64,000 bases of DNA from positions 1-64,000 of the forward strand of contig NZ_WRXO01000004.1 in NCBI RefSeq assembly GCF_009758125.1, in the 5' to 3' direction. Each line of letters begins with the position of its first letter. Positions within the stretch are counted from its first letter, which is position 1. The DNA comes from Chitinophaga oryziterrae (lineage in GTDB: Bacteria > Bacteroidota > Bacteroidia > Chitinophagales > Chitinophagaceae). Below, piece after piece: positions 62,960 to 64,000 of this stretch. The translations under genes were made by a program, and so were the position numbers. The notes beneath the pieces are model-generated. The model saw only the letters and a program-made list of their open reading frames with translations, was not told where the DNA came from and ran no database searches.

Positions 62960-64000
62960 ATGGAACAACATTTAGATAAGGGCGTTCGTCCTGGTAGCTT
63001 ACATAAGGGCGACAATGAAGAATGGATGCGTTTTGCGTTGCTTTCTTCGGGTTTAGGGACCTGGGACCTGGATATTGCGAGTAACCAGGTAATATGGGAT
63101 GATCGTTGCCGGGAATTGTATGGTTATGTTGAAGAAGGAGAAGTATCGCGTGAGGTCCTGATAAAATATATTCATCCTGAAGACAGGGAAAGAGTGATGG
63201 CAGCTATTGATCATGCGTTAAATCCGGAGAGCAGCGGCCTGTACGATGTTGTCTTCAGGATTGCAGGTATTGCAGATAATCAATTGCGCTGGTTGCGCAA
63301 CATAGGCAAAGCATATTTTGATAACGGGGTCGCTTACCGCGTAGCAGGTACCATGCAGGATATTACTGCAGATATAAAGCGTAAGGAAAAAAAGCAGATG
63401 TTATTATCACTGGTAGAAAGTTGTCCGGAAATGATGGGCGCTGCTACGCTGGATAACCGTTTTTTTTATATGAACCCTTCCGGCAGGAAATTACTGGGCA
63501 TTCCTGAAGAGATCGATATCACTACTCTTTCTATAGAAGATCTTTATCGTGGAGAGGAGTTCGCCAAAATAACCGGGCCTATACAAAGCACTGATCAGAA
63601 ATGGAGCGGAACGATCTACGTGAACCACTATATCACCAAAGAATTAATTCCCTGTCACGCTAATTTTGTAGTCATAAAAGATGCCCTTGATGGTCATGTA
63701 TTGGGCCGTGGCGCTACGTTAAGGGATTTACGTCCGGAACTGCATGCCGCGAAAGAACAACAGAAATTATTATCACTGCTTGAAAACAGCCGCGATTTTG
63801 TAAGTCTGTCTGATGAAGAAGGGAATGTGACTTACGTAAATGCGGCGGGGTTAAAACTATTAGGGTTAAATAGCCAGGAAGAAGCCCGGAGGCATAACAG
63901 TGATTACCTGATGCCGGAAGAGACCGGGAAGCTGAAGGAGGTGATTAATGCGCAGTTGTTCAGCAAGGGAGTGTGGTCCGGTGAAGTATTATACCGTCAT
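62960..64000 (+). CDS. PAS-domain sensor protein, probably histidine kinase (cut by window end)
   Basis: An open frame from ATG 62960 runs to the window end (347 codons, no stop). The visible part has three PAS domains. PAS 1 spans about 25-140 (LGTWDLDIASNQVIW, YIHPEDRERV) with a PAC segment (GTMQDITADIKRKEK). PAS 2 spans about 150-245. PAS 3 starts near 270 (LLENSRDFVSLSDEEGNVTYVN). No membrane helix is visible, so it is a cytoplasmic sensor. A kinase domain beyond 64000 is expected from the family but not seen. Confidence 0.8.
   Translation, partial: MEQHLDKGVRPGSLHKGDNEEWMRFALLSSGLGTWDLDIASNQVIWDDRCRELYGYVEEGEVSREVLIKYIHPEDRERVMAAIDHALNPESSGLYDVVFRIAGIADNQLRWLRNIGKAYFDNGVAYRVAGTMQDITADIKRKEKKQMLLSLVESCPEMMGAATLDNRFFYMNPSGRKLLGIPEEIDITTLSIEDLYRGEEFAKITGPIQSTDQKWSGTIYVNHYITKELIPCHANFVVIKDALDGHVLGRGATLRDLRPELHAAKEQQKLLSLLENSRDFVSLSDEEGNVTYVNAAGLKLLGLNSQEEARRHNSDYLMPEETGKLKEVINAQLFSKGVWSGEVLYRH

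Overview
The window looks like chromosomal DNA of a Bacteroidota bacterium, most likely a Chitinophaga-type soil glycan degrader. The evidence is three SusC/SusD pairs, two ECF sigma/FecR pairs, a hybrid two-component (HTCS) regulator, a type IX secretion sorting domain, TAnnTTTG promoter boxes, and class I lanthipeptide-like precursors of the kind known from Chitinophaga. No rRNA, tRNA, CRISPR array or intact insertion sequence was seen.

Left end (1-8.9 kb): an Rpn-type PD-(D/E)XK nuclease gene follows the 5' end of a second copy. Next come a broken small frame, a 36-bp palindrome with an 11-bp tandem array, and a sigma/FecR/TonB-receptor/GH3 beta-glucosidase locus. The receptor has a signalling (STN) domain and no SusD partner. 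8.9-17.0 kb (minus strand): sigma, FecR, SusC with STN domain, SusD-like lipoprotein and DUF1735-type lipoprotein form a polysaccharide-utilisation-type locus without enzymes. 17.2-23.4 kb: a lipoprotein, a 26-bp inverted-repeat pair, a copper group (HMA/AraC fusion regulator, CopA ATPase, CopZ-like chaperone), a small lipoprotein, a beta-barrel protein and an exported protein made of DTA heptads.

23.9-31.7 kb: a second SusC/SusD pair, then a 1.3-kb gap with three tandem RiPP precursor genes of 43-48 codons that are too short for ordinary gene calling. A GH51 arabinofuranosidase follows. 32.1-36.7 kb: a TolC-MacA-MacB(ATPase)-MacB(permease) efflux operon.

36.7-46.1 kb (minus strand): a chaperone-usher-like surface-fibre cluster. 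In transcription order it holds a DUF4402-type subunit, a second DUF4402-type subunit, a PapD-like chaperone, a 1224-residue adhesin with a T9SS sorting domain, a small tip-like subunit and an usher-like barrel with a plug-type domain. Bacteroidota normally build FimA/Mfa-type (type V) pili, so this is the strongest candidate here for an under-described system.

46.5-64 kb: a PIF1-type helicase with a C-terminal helix-turn-helix, then an HTCS-controlled locus (HTCS, SusC, SusD, IPT/TIG surface glycan-binding protein, clan GH-A glycosidase). A TauE/SafE permease, an LLM flavin oxidoreductase behind a palindromic operator, and a PAS-domain protein cut by the window end complete it.
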